DNA from: Leptospira montravelensis
GTDB taxonomy: Bacteria > Spirochaetota > Leptospiria > Leptospirales > Leptospiraceae
Length of the DNA stretch: 64,000 bases
NCBI RefSeq assembly: GCF_004770045.1
Contig: NZ_RQFO01000014.1
Span: 124,001 to 188,000 of the forward strand
Direction: 5' to 3'
Each line of letters starts with the position of its first letter. Positions within the stretch are counted from its first letter, which is position 1. The notes beneath the pieces were generated by a model, which was given only the letters and a program-made list of their open reading frames with translations, was not told where the DNA came from and made no database searches. Below, piece after piece: positions 18,139 to 26,667 of this stretch. A program made the position numbers and the translations under genes.

Positions 18139-19422
18139 ATGTGGAGCGAAGAACAAAAGTCCATCATAGAGTCAAATCATCCCATTAAACAAGTGATTGC
18201 TGGGGCCGGTTCTGGTAAAACGGCAACTATGGTTGGCCTTTTAGAAGAAAGAGAAAAAGTAAAATCTATTCCACCAGAAAACACTCTTGTTGTCACCTTT
18301 ACTAAAAAAGCTACACATGAATTTAAGGAAAGGTGCAGGAAAAAAGGTCTTTCTTCGGCGTATCATATTTCCACCTTTCATGCGTTTTGTTACTTTGCGC
18401 TAAAACATTACGATAACTCTAAAAACTGGTCCCTTTACAAACTACTAGCAGAATCAAAAAAATGGGAAATCATTAAGAAATTCTTAAATCCATTACAATT
18501 TGAAATTGGAGGGATCCCCTTTCCTATTTTATTTAAAAATGGTGCCAAACATTTCCAAGAACTCTCTTTGGAAAAATACGAATCTTTCCAAACCTCTTTT
18601 CAATTATGGAAGAATCAAAATTATTATTTTGAGTATGATGATTTGATTTTTGATTTCTTAAAATTTTTAGATTCTGAATCTGCGGACGTTGTGAAAAACA
18701 AATGGAAAACTTTGATTATAGACGAGTTTCAAGATACAGATGAAGACCAACTCCAAATCATAAAAAAAATGAATTTTCAATCCATTACTGTGGTCGGGGA
18801 TGATTGGCAGGCCATCTACGGATTTCGCGGGGCTACTCCCAAACCATTTTTAGAATTCCCAAATCATTTTCCAAATGTAGTTCAATTCTTTTTATCCACT
18901 AACTATCGTTCTAAGAAATCTATCATTTCTTCCTCCCTACTTCCTCTAAAAAAAAATAAAGAGAAAATCACCAAACAGGTAAAATCCTTTCGAAAGGAAA
19001 AAGGAACGTTCCAGGTAGAACGAATCAAAGATTTAGAATTAGATCCTATAAAAATCTGGAAGGACTGGTACAATAAGGATTCTTCTACTGTGATCCTCAC
19101 GCGCAGTAATTATAGAAAAAGAGAGTGGATCGAAAATGGAGTTCCCTCATCGCAAGTGATGACCATCCATAGTGCCAAAGGATTGGAATTTACAACGGTT
19201 TTATTAGATCTGGTTTTTGGGTGGAGTGAGGACATAGAAGATACAGATGAATCCGAAGAAAGGCGAATCCTTTACGTTGGACTTTCCCGAGCCAAAGACA
19301 ATTTGGTTCTATTAATTCCTGATCTTACCAAACCAAACCGCTTAGCAGACCGGATGAGTGAAGATTTTTCTATCCGGAACAGGCTACGAAATCGTACTTT
19401 ACGGTGGGCTCGGTTCTGGTGA
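18139..19422 (+). CDS. Small UvrD/Rep-type superfamily 1 helicase
   Basis: This 427-residue protein has all core SF1A motifs in order. Walker A is VIAGAGSGKTATM (Lys27), motif Ia is TFTKKATHEFKER, and motif II is IIDEFQDTDEDQ. Motif III is VVGDDWQAIYGFRG, motif IV is STNYRS, motif V is TIHSAKGLEFTTVLL, and motif VI is LYVGLSRAKDNLVL. UvrD, Rep and PcrA are about 650-750 residues; this one is shorter because the 1B and 2B subdomains are strongly reduced. It should be an ATP-dependent 3'-5' DNA translocase or helicase, but its partner is unknown. The start has no obvious ribosome site. Confidence 0.92.
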   Translation: MWSEEQKSIIESNHPIKQVIAGAGSGKTATMVGLLEEREKVKSIPPENTLVVTFTKKATHEFKERCRKKGLSSAYHISTFHAFCYFALKHYDNSKNWSLYKLLAESKKWEIIKKFLNPLQFEIGGIPFPILFKNGAKHFQELSLEKYESFQTSFQLWKNQNYYFEYDDLIFDFLKFLDSESADVVKNKWKTLIIDEFQDTDEDQLQIIKKMNFQSITVVGDDWQAIYGFRGATPKPFLEFPNHFPNVVQFFLSTNYRSKKSIISSSLLPLKKNKEKITKQVKSFRKEKGTFQVERIKDLELDPIKIWKDWYNKDSSTVILTRSNYRKREWIENGVPSSQVMTIHSAKGLEFTTVLLDLVFGWSEDIEDTDESEERRILYVGLSRAKDNLVLLIPDLTKPNRLADRMSEDFSIRNRLRNRTLRWARFW

Positions 19423-19436
19423 AGTGGTTTTACCTT

Positions 19437-19510
<74 letters not shown>

Positions 19511-19606
19511 AGTATCCTTTTTGTTTCCTCTTTATTTTCATTTTTCGTAGCAATTCCTTTCAGTTTCGACTTGCATCCTTTACAATCATCCTTAAACTTC
19601 GAATCG

Positions 19607-20287
19607 ATGAAACCTAAGTTCCTTGCAGAAGAATTCCTATTGGCTTTGTATTTTTTGGCATTTAGTATGATCTCCGGATTTGTTCTTTATTGGTCACAAA
19701 GTCCATCCGGAATCAAACTCGCAGCACTCACTTTGTTATTTCATGTCAGTTTTGCTGGTTTATGTTTATTACTTCGTTGGCATACTCCGTTTCGTATATG
19801 GAAATTTTTGGTTCCATTATCGATCCTTATGGTATTTCCTGATTGGTTTCTATCAAGCGCCTTACAAATATTAGTTTTCCCAGAAGATGGTTTTTTAAAA
19901 ATTGGAACTGTTTCTGGGTATATGGCAGGCCTTTGGGCCATCCCACTTTTTATCTGTGTTTATACAGGAATCAAATTGGAAGAGATGTCAGTTTCGATTG
20001 TGGGAACTTGCCTTTGGGTTGGGATTGTTGCCTTAGCCATTTTTGGAACTTCGGAAGCGACTATGTGGATATTAGGATCTTGGTATCCGCAAAATGTAAA
20101 GATGTGGGGAAAAGTCGCCTATTACGTATTAGTTCCCGAAATGGTCTTAGGAGTTACAGCCTATCTTGCTTACCAAGGATTTTCTTATTCCGCATATATC
20201 TTTCAAATTGCTATGGGTTTTTTGGTGATGGTTCTTTATATTGGAAACCTTTCTTTCTTCTACCTTCTCATTGAAAAAATTCTATAA
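19607..20287 (+). CDS. Polytopic membrane protein of unknown function
   Basis: This 226-residue protein has about seven hydrophobic segments, starting with FLLALYFLAFSMISGFVLYW and ending VMVLYIGNLSFFYLLIEKIL. No catalytic motif is visible. I start it at ATG 19607; a TTG at 19571 would add 12 residues with no clear gain. It overlaps the following SGNH-type gene by a few codons and heads a four-gene set with two SGNH proteins and an MBOAT acyltransferase, so a role in supplying or sensing the same envelope pathway is possible. Confidence 0.7.
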   Translation: MKPKFLAEEFLLALYFLAFSMISGFVLYWSQSPSGIKLAALTLLFHVSFAGLCLLLRWHTPFRIWKFLVPLSILMVFPDWFLSSALQILVFPEDGFLKIGTVSGYMAGLWAIPLFICVYTGIKLEEMSVSIVGTCLWVGIVALAIFGTSEATMWILGSWYPQNVKMWGKVAYYVLVPEMVLGVTAYLAYQGFSYSAYIFQIAMGFLVMVLYIGNLSFFYLLIEKIL

Positions 20288-21221
20288 ACTTATATTCTCA
20301 TTCACATTCACACCTCTTTTCATTTTTTTGATGGGAGAGGGTTATTTCAGACTCTCATCTAAAGCGGATACAGATGAAATTCGATATAGACAAATTCATT
20401 GTTTGTATGATTTCTCTGAAATTCGCCTCTGTCCCAATCAGAAAGCTAGTTTTATTCGAAAAGATGGAAAAACTTGGGACATCCAAACCAATGATTTGGG
20501 AGAAAGAGTTCTCTCTGAGAAGTCAAATTCCCCAAAGCTCTGGTTCATCGGAGATTCTATGGCGATGGGTTATGGCCTACCAACAAACGAAACTCCTACC
20601 TATTATTTATTATCCAAATACAAATTGGAATCTCGATTACTTGCCGTGGATGCCATCGGAACTAACGGAGTTTTAAAAATCCTAAAAGAGACTCTAAAAT
20701 CCCAAAAACAAGAGAATCTTCCAGAAAAGATTTATTGGATCTGGAATCCTTCTGACTTCATTGACGATGAAAGAGAAAAAGTGGGAATCAAACGATATCT
20801 TTATCCCATTCATTACTACCTAGTAAGAAATTCGTATCTTTACCAGCGAATCATCTCCACTCCTCAAACAAATGTGTACACTTCGTACGGTGAGCCAATC
20901 CTTTATCCAAAAAATCATATCACGTATTCCAATTTAAGAAAATTTTTTAGCGATCCTTTGGTTCCGAAAGAAAAACTAACTATACTTTTCAGTTGGGGAA
21001 TGTCTATGAAAGGTTACCCCGATACCAAAGATAGAAACTATGAAATGGCTAAAGAGTTCTTTAACGAACAGGGAGTAAAAACGTTAGACCTCCGTGCAAA
21101 AACCGAGTTATTATTTAAAGAAAAAAAACAAGTTTATATCCCGGGTGATGGTCATCCGGGCCCTGCGCTTTCTGAACTTTTTGCCGATGCGATAGCCAAG
21201 CACTTCCTAAATTTACCTTAG
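20271..21221 (+). CDS. SGNH-type (GDSL-like) hydrolase/acyltransferase-like protein
   Basis: This protein of about 316 residues has an N-terminal hydrophobic anchor (FYKLIFSFTFTPLFIFLMG) and then an SGNH-like domain. Block I is LWFIGDSMAMGYGLP with the nucleophile Ser, and the C-terminal Asp-His block is IPGDGHPGPALSELFADAI. Proteins of this type paired with MBOAT acyltransferases move or remove acetyl groups on extracytoplasmic polysaccharides (AlgX/AlgJ logic). The start is taken as TTG 20271, which begins a sensible anchor; a TTG at 20241 is also possible. It overlaps the previous gene by 17 nt and precedes a second, longer SGNH-type gene. Confidence 0.75.
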   Translation: MKKFYKLIFSFTFTPLFIFLMGEGYFRLSSKADTDEIRYRQIHCLYDFSEIRLCPNQKASFIRKDGKTWDIQTNDLGERVLSEKSNSPKLWFIGDSMAMGYGLPTNETPTYYLLSKYKLESRLLAVDAIGTNGVLKILKETLKSQKQENLPEKIYWIWNPSDFIDDEREKVGIKRYLYPIHYYLVRNSYLYQRIISTPQTNVYTSYGEPILYPKNHITYSNLRKFFSDPLVPKEKLTILFSWGMSMKGYPDTKDRNYEMAKEFFNEQGVKTLDLRAKTELLFKEKKQVYIPGDGHPGPALSELFADAIAKHFLNLP

Positions 21222-21263
21222 AAATGCTTGATTCCCAGCATGAATTCTAAAGTTTAGAGGGAT

Positions 21264-22502
21264 ATGATTCAAAACTGGAAACGATGGGGAGCCATTGTCC
21301 TATTTTTCCCGTTGGCGTTACTTTCATTGGAGTTGATTTTACGCGCTTCCAATCCGCCTGCCTTACGTTATTACCGCGATGTTAAACTTCTGCATGCCTA
21401 CCATCCCGAATATGGAGTCACTTTAGAACCAAACGAAAGTCGTTTTGTTCGCCACTATGCAGATTTATGGCAAGGCCAATTCACCACTAATTCACTAGGT
21501 CTACGTGGACGAAAAGAACCCATTCCAGGAAAACCGAAACTAGTTTGTTTAGGAGATAGTTTGGTAATGGGATTTGGTGTTTCAGATGAAGATACTTTTT
21601 GTTCTAAACTTGAAAGTTTTGATGAAGATGGATCCTCTTTCCAAACACTTAATTTGGGAGTAGATGCTTATGGTTCCCTTGGTTCCTACAAACGTCTCAA
21701 AGATATGTCTACAAAAATTGACAATATCCAAACTGTGTTGTTTTTTATTTCACCTAACGATTTTACTATGCCAGAGGAATTACGTGCGCAAGGTATCCTT
21801 CCTGATGATGAAAACGATGCCCTCCATGAAAATGATCCCGTATGGAAAAAAAACTTTCGCATTCAATTTGAACTCACCAGAATTTCATATCTATTGCAAG
21901 CTCTTAAACTTGCTTATGAACAAACCAAAGTTAAGTTTGCACAAACTAAATACTTAATCACTGCGGACACAAATCTTTTAACTACCTCACCTCTCGTTTA
22001 CTTGCGAGAAACATTTATACTCCCCGTTAAACAAAAGAAATGCGAAGATCAAACAGAGTTTGTTTGTCCCACTCCTCTTCAAAATTTAAATGTGATATGT
22101 TCCGATTCTCCCGTGGATCCAAATTCTCTAGAACCTCTTCCCGAAACGACAACAAGGGCCTATGATTTGATGATAACACTTTCAAAAGAAAAAGGTTACA
22201 AGTTTGTTCCTGTAATCCTTCCGATGCAAATCGAAGAAGTATATTGCCGACAATTGGGAAAATATAATGCACTCGGTGGTTATGCCATCCGCGCCAAGAG
22301 GTATTTAGACTCCAAAGGAATCAAAACTTTGGACATTCTGCCCTATACGGACAAAATGTGCGGCCGTGAATTTACGTTACATGGAAAAACAAAAAAAGCA
22401 GGAATTCAGGATTACTATATCCCTGGTGATGGCCACCTAACTAAATTAGGAAATCTTTGGGCCGCCGAATCGATTGCAGAGGCACTAAAGGAAATCAAAT
22501 AA
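21264..22502 (+). CDS. Membrane-anchored SGNH-type hydrolase/acetyltransferase-like protein
   Basis: This 412-residue protein has an N-terminal anchor (WGAIVLFFPLALLSLELILR) and an SGNH domain. Block I is LVCLGDSLVMGFGVSDEDT (Ser nucleophile), a block III-like segment is FFISPNDFTMP, and the final block is YIPGDGHLTKLGNLWAAESI with the Asp-x2-His pair (DGH). It is longer than its upstream paralogue because of an insert of about 100 residues containing four cysteines, including KKCEDQTEFVC. The next gene, an MBOAT acyltransferase, begins one base after its stop. The two probably hand acyl groups to an envelope polymer. Confidence 0.82.
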   Translation: MIQNWKRWGAIVLFFPLALLSLELILRASNPPALRYYRDVKLLHAYHPEYGVTLEPNESRFVRHYADLWQGQFTTNSLGLRGRKEPIPGKPKLVCLGDSLVMGFGVSDEDTFCSKLESFDEDGSSFQTLNLGVDAYGSLGSYKRLKDMSTKIDNIQTVLFFISPNDFTMPEELRAQGILPDDENDALHENDPVWKKNFRIQFELTRISYLLQALKLAYEQTKVKFAQTKYLITADTNLLTTSPLVYLRETFILPVKQKKCEDQTEFVCPTPLQNLNVICSDSPVDPNSLEPLPETTTRAYDLMITLSKEKGYKFVPVILPMQIEEVYCRQLGKYNALGGYAIRAKRYLDSKGIKTLDILPYTDKMCGREFTLHGKTKKAGIQDYYIPGDGHLTKLGNLWAAESIAEALKEIK

Positions 22503-22503
22503 T

Positions 22504-23934
22504 ATGCTTTTTAATTCTGTTCACTATTTGATTTTTGCACCTGTTGTTATCCTTGTATATTTTTTGATTCCAAAAAGGTTTCAGGGTCTTTGGTTATTCA
22601 TTGTTAGCTTGTATTTCTATGCAATCTTTCGAATTCCCTTTTTAATACTTCTAGTATTTTCCTTTGTGATTACAAAACTTGCTGTGGATTACATGGAATT
22701 TGCATCCTCAAAAGGGAAAAAACTCTTTTGGTTAAATATTGCAGTTTGGAGTAATCTAAGTTTACTGTTTGTATTTAAGTATTTGGATTTTTCAATAACT
22801 GTTTGGAACCAAACTTTTTCGTTAACACCTTGTGATCCTGAATTTGTACAAAAGTCGGGAATCCTCCTTCCAATGGGAATCAGCTTTTTCACCTTACAGG
22901 CAGTATCTTATGCGGTAGATGTATACAAAGGAGTCGTTGTAAGAGCAAAGTCCATTTTTCATTTTGGACTTTTTCTTGCATTTTTTCCACAACTGGTTGC
23001 TGGTCCTATCTTACGAGCAAGCGATGTCCTTCACCAATTTTTAGATTCCAAAGACTTTTCCAAAGAAAACCTAAAACAAGGCCTCAAACAACTATTCTGG
23101 GGAATCTTTAAAAAAACTTTTATAGCAGATCCTATTTCCTATGTGATCGATCCTGTTTACGCAAGTCCAACCGAATACAATTGGATAGCGATGTGGATAG
23201 CAGCTTTTCTTTTTGCAGTTCAAATTTATTGCGATTTTTCTGGATACTCTGACATCGCCATAGGAACCGCAAGGATCCTTGGGTTCCATATTCCTAAAAA
23301 CTTTGATCGTCCTTTTTTATCGGGTACTCTCAGCGAACTTTGGAGGCGTTGGCATATTTCCTTTAGCTCCTGGTTACGGGATTATGTTTATATCACTCTC
23401 GGTGGAAACAGACGCGGGGAAATTATGGCCTACGTAAATTTGTTCATTACAACCTTTGTATCTGGAATTTGGCATGGGGCCGATTGGACCTTTGTATTCT
23501 GGGGAACTCTTCATTCCACAATGATGGTTGTAGAAAAATTCGTATTTAAATTTGAATCGATACGGAATGCCTGGAACCGAGTTCCACGTTCCATCCAACC
23601 AATTTATCCCGTTGGCATTTTTGTGTTATCTTGTTTTTTCTTTCGAGCCAAACCAACCCCAGAAGTTTCCACGGGAATGGGTATCGCCAATATGATGTTA
23701 GAACGTGCTTTTACGGGAGCATCTGGAATGTTCCCGCAGATGAGTATGAGTCTTGTGATCTTAGTTGGATTTTTGTTTTTAGTTGATATCTTACAAGACC
23801 GAGATGAAGACAGATTTCATTTCATTACAGATAATTTATATTTTCTAATTCCATCTTGTATTTTGCTCTATATCACTTCATTTATTATCTACAGTGTGAC
23901 TGTATCAAGTCCTTTCCTCTACTTCCAGTTCTAA
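22504..23934 (+). CDS. MBOAT family O-acyltransferase (AlgI/DltB-like)
   Basis: This 476-residue polytopic membrane protein has 10-12 segments. The family signature occurs twice: the LWRRWHISFSSWLRDYVYIT block and the SGIWHGADWTFVFWG block, the second holding the catalytic His. An AlgI-like N-terminus (VHYLIFAPVVILVYFLIP) and the FFPQLVAGPILRASDVLHQF loop are present. MBOAT proteins of this class move acyl groups, usually acetyl, across the inner membrane to SGNH/AlgX-type partners. Those partners are encoded directly upstream, so O-acylation of a surface polysaccharide or lipid is the likely job. The polymer is not identifiable here. Confidence 0.93.
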   Translation: MLFNSVHYLIFAPVVILVYFLIPKRFQGLWLFIVSLYFYAIFRIPFLILLVFSFVITKLAVDYMEFASSKGKKLFWLNIAVWSNLSLLFVFKYLDFSITVWNQTFSLTPCDPEFVQKSGILLPMGISFFTLQAVSYAVDVYKGVVVRAKSIFHFGLFLAFFPQLVAGPILRASDVLHQFLDSKDFSKENLKQGLKQLFWGIFKKTFIADPISYVIDPVYASPTEYNWIAMWIAAFLFAVQIYCDFSGYSDIAIGTARILGFHIPKNFDRPFLSGTLSELWRRWHISFSSWLRDYVYITLGGNRRGEIMAYVNLFITTFVSGIWHGADWTFVFWGTLHSTMMVVEKFVFKFESIRNAWNRVPRSIQPIYPVGIFVLSCFFFRAKPTPEVSTGMGIANMMLERAFTGASGMFPQMSMSLVILVGFLFLVDILQDRDEDRFHFITDNLYFLIPSCILLYITSFIIYSVTVSSPFLYFQF

Positions 23935-23940
23935 ACAAAA

Positions 23941-23964
23941 AAAGCCGGCGTATTTGCCGGCTTT
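23941..23964 (-). terminator. Rho-independent terminator after lemA, possibly bidirectional
   Basis: AAAGCCGGC pairs with GCCGGCTTT around a six-base loop (GTATTT). On the minus strand the stem is followed by a run of seven U residues, a classic terminator for lemA. On the plus strand a short TTTG follows, so it may also end the MBOAT transcript. Confidence 0.85.
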
Positions 23965-23974
23965 GTATCATAAA

Positions 23975-24565
23975 CTAAAATTCTACTTTAGGTGCATTCT
24001 CGATTGTCTTTTGGTCTTCCACAGTGAAGGTTGCTTTTGCATCATATCCAAAGGCTTTTGCAGTAAGAACCGCAGGAAATTGTCGAATATAAACATTGTA
24101 ATCTTTAGTTGCTTTGATAAATCGATTTCTTGCTACGGTAATTCTATTTTCTGTTCCTTCCAACTGTGCCATCAAATCAGAAAAATGTTGGTCTGACTTT
24201 AGTTGTGGATAGTTTTCTTGGATCATAAGAAGTCTAGACAATGCAGATCCCAATTGACCTTGGGCTTGGTCAAACTGTTTCAAACTTTCAGGATTATTAA
24301 CCAGTTCAGGAGTTGCTTGGATAGATCCAATTTTTGCTCTAGCTTCCGCAATACCTTTCATAATATCTTTTTCTTGGTTCGCAAATCCTTTGACTGCAGA
24401 AACCAAATTAGGGACTAAGTCAGATCTTCGTTTGTATTGGTTGAGAACTTCTGCCCAGGAAGCAGCCACTTCTTCATCCAACTCTTGGATACGGTTATAA
24501 CCGCAGTTGGTAAGCACTGTTGCCATCAGGGAAATTAGAAAAATGGTTCGAAACATTCTTGTCAT
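23975..24565 (-). CDS. lemA: LemA family lipoprotein
   Basis: This 196-residue protein has a lipoprotein signal (FRTIFLISLMATVLTNCGYN, with Cys near residue 22). The body matches LemA: YNRIQELDEEVAASWAEVLN, then YKRRSDLVPNLVSAVKGFAN, and FSDLMAQLEGTENRITVARN. The family forms a four-helix coiled fold on the cell envelope; its biochemical role is not settled. An alternative ATG three codons in would still give a good signal. It is monocistronic, with a strong terminator downstream. Confidence 0.93.
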   Translation of the reverse strand: MTRMFRTIFLISLMATVLTNCGYNRIQELDEEVAASWAEVLNQYKRRSDLVPNLVSAVKGFANQEKDIMKGIAEARAKIGSIQATPELVNNPESLKQFDQAQGQLGSALSRLLMIQENYPQLKSDQHFSDLMAQLEGTENRITVARNRFIKATKDYNVYIRQFPAVLTAKAFGYDAKATFTVEDQKTIENAPKVEF

Positions 24566-24619
24566 GGTGATTGTATACCTACGCTTTAGTCGGTCGGCAA
24601 CACCATTTTGTTAAAAAAA

Positions 24620-25777
24620 TTAGTACCGAAATGGTTTTATTACCCTTGCCCAAAGTCTTTCCGATTCTTGCAAATAAATTTCTAGATCTGAATCTCTGAG
24701 TTTTCCGTTTAAATAGTCCAAAAGTGTGGAATCACCAGCAAGTAGCTCAATGGCTGGGCGATCAGAACGAAATTCATACACCCCTTTTAAATAATCAAAG
24801 TCCTTGGGAAATAACTCACGAATTTGTTTCAAAAAGTATAATATAAAATAAAGTGAATGGAACTGTTTTGGATTTAATACCATCAGTTGGTAACCTTCAC
24901 AAATGGAACCAACATACTTATGGAATGTAGGTAAAAATCTTAAGTTACGTAAAATAAAATTTCCAGATTGATGGAAAGCCATTCTTCTATCCAATTCCTC
25001 TTTTGCCTTACCAATTAAATAAGGTGCCCCAAAGGTTTCAAAAGGTTTCGTTGTTCCTCGTCCTTCTGACAAATTGGTTCCTTCTAATAAACACATACCT
25101 GGGTACACCAAACAAGTACTTTGTGTAGGTATATTGGGAGATGGAGGAACCCATGCAAAGTTTGTTACAGATTTTGGATGGATAACACCCACTGGAACCA
25201 CTATCACATCGACCTTTAACTGGAAAGTTTGATTATAGTAAGATAATAATCCGCCTGGGGTAAGACCATGCCTATGTAATACAGTTGGTACTCCTACAAA
25301 AGATTCATATTCTTTTTGGAGTGGTGTACCCTCTACTTTTTTGCCAATGGGATTTGGCGAATCGATTACTAAAAAAAGTGGAGCTTTGCCTGTTTCTTGT
25401 TTTAAACGAGAAATTTCACATAAAATATAATATGCAGTAGTTAAAAAAGTATAATACCTTGAACCAACATCTTTTATATCAATGATGATCACATCTACAT
25501 TCGTTAAACTTTCCCTAGGTGGAACAAGACTAGACTCTTCTTTTCCATAGAGATTTACAATCTCCATATCTCCAAAAAGATATTTTAGTTCATCCCCACT
25601 CACCTGGTCTTGTAACTCAGCAAAAAGTCCGTGTTCCGGCAAAAATATTGTTTTTAAATCAAAAATTTCAGAATAGGTTTGAAAATGGTATTTTCCGCGA
25701 TACCCAAATGCACTTTGGTTGGTTAGAATTGCCGCCTTACAGCGGCTTAATTTATTTAAATTTTTTAAAAACTTCAT
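24620..25777 (-). CDS. DUF1343 / NamZ-like exo-beta-N-acetylmuramidase, apparently without a signal peptide
   Basis: This 385-residue protein has conserved blocks of the family. The entry strand is KAAILTNQSAFGYRGK, then TIFLPEHGLFAELQDQVSG, with an acidic active-site strand DVIIIDIKDVGSRYYTF. VIDSPNPIGKKVEGTPL, VPTVLHRHGLTPGGL and EGTNLSEGRGTTKPFETFGA complete the set. NamZ releases terminal MurNAc from peptidoglycan fragments. The start at 25777 is fixed by a 4-nt overlap with tyrA; the N-terminus has no hydrophobic stretch, so unlike many secreted NamZ proteins this one looks cytosolic and could serve muropeptide recycling. It is the last gene of the long co-directional run. Confidence 0.85.
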   Translation of the reverse strand: MKFLKNLNKLSRCKAAILTNQSAFGYRGKYHFQTYSEIFDLKTIFLPEHGLFAELQDQVSGDELKYLFGDMEIVNLYGKEESSLVPPRESLTNVDVIIIDIKDVGSRYYTFLTTAYYILCEISRLKQETGKAPLFLVIDSPNPIGKKVEGTPLQKEYESFVGVPTVLHRHGLTPGGLLSYYNQTFQLKVDVIVVPVGVIHPKSVTNFAWVPPSPNIPTQSTCLVYPGMCLLEGTNLSEGRGTTKPFETFGAPYLIGKAKEELDRRMAFHQSGNFILRNLRFLPTFHKYVGSICEGYQLMVLNPKQFHSLYFILYFLKQIRELFPKDFDYLKGVYEFRSDRPAIELLAGDSTLLDYLNGKLRDSDLEIYLQESERLWARVIKPFRY

Positions 25778-26667
25778 TTTGTCTTTCGAATTTCTTCTTT
25801 GTTTGCCAGTGCCAACTCCCAAATTTTTCGAATTTGAGATTCATCAAAAGAACCATCGGATCCAAAAAGATTTCGAAACTCCAACAATTGTTGGATCAAA
25901 TCATCAATGGAATTACGTAAAAACCTCTGATTTTCTTTAAAGATAGAAATCCACATATCTGGATTGGATCCGGCAATCCTTGACATATCCCGAAACCCTC
26001 CGCCCGTAATCGGTTTTGAAGATTCTAAGATTTCTTTTTTAGTTGTAGGATTGGAACCTGCTACATTGACAAGTAAGGTAGAGATAACATGAGGAAGGTG
26101 GGAAAGATAAGCCAAAGTTTCATCATGTGATTTGGAGTCCATTTCCAATGTCCACGATCCAATTTGTTCCCAAAACGAACGAACCCATTCCAAACTAACA
26201 TTGGATGCAGATTTTGGTGAAGTTAAAATACAAAGTTTATCTAAATATAAATCTGGCACTGCCGCATCTGGACCCGCTTGTTCAGATCCGCACATAGGGT
26301 GAGTCGATATATAATTGTGAATTGTATTTCCATAATACGATTCCACAGCAGAAACAATTGTCTCTTTAGTAGATCCTAAATCGATAAAAATGGTATTTCC
26401 AGATTTAGGAAGTGTAGGTATGATTTTTAAAATGGATTCAACAGGAGTGCTAAAAACCACCAAATCATAGTTAGACCAATCGAGAGATTTGATCTCACTT
26501 TGCAAAACCACATGGTTTGCTAAATTTTTATTTAGAATTGTATTTTTACTTTTTTCGGAACGAACCACTGCCGTAATGTTTGTTTTTGGAAATTTCCCAC
26601 GAACGGATAGGGCAAGAGATCCACCCATAAGCCCCATTCCATAGATCAAAACTCTGGATAAATTCAT
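25774..26667 (-). CDS. tyrA: Prephenate/arogenate dehydrogenase
   Basis: This 297-residue NAD(P)-dependent enzyme makes 4-hydroxyphenylpyruvate (or tyrosine from arogenate). It has the Rossmann motif VLIYGMGLMGGSLALSVRG, the hallmark active-site segment STHPMCGSEQAGPDAA, and the helical C-terminus with YLSHLPHVISTLL and GGFRDMSRIAGSNPDMW. No ACT or chorismate mutase domain is fused. Its ATG overlaps pheA by 4 nt, and its stop overlaps the NamZ-like gene by 4 nt. Substrate preference between prephenate and arogenate cannot be told by eye. Confidence 0.94.
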   Translation of the reverse strand: MNLSRVLIYGMGLMGGSLALSVRGKFPKTNITAVVRSEKSKNTILNKNLANHVVLQSEIKSLDWSNYDLVVFSTPVESILKIIPTLPKSGNTIFIDLGSTKETIVSAVESYYGNTIHNYISTHPMCGSEQAGPDAAVPDLYLDKLCILTSPKSASNVSLEWVRSFWEQIGSWTLEMDSKSHDETLAYLSHLPHVISTLLVNVAGSNPTTKKEILESSKPITGGGFRDMSRIAGSNPDMWISIFKENQRFLRNSIDDLIQQLLEFRNLFGSDGSFDESQIRKIWELALANKEEIRKTK

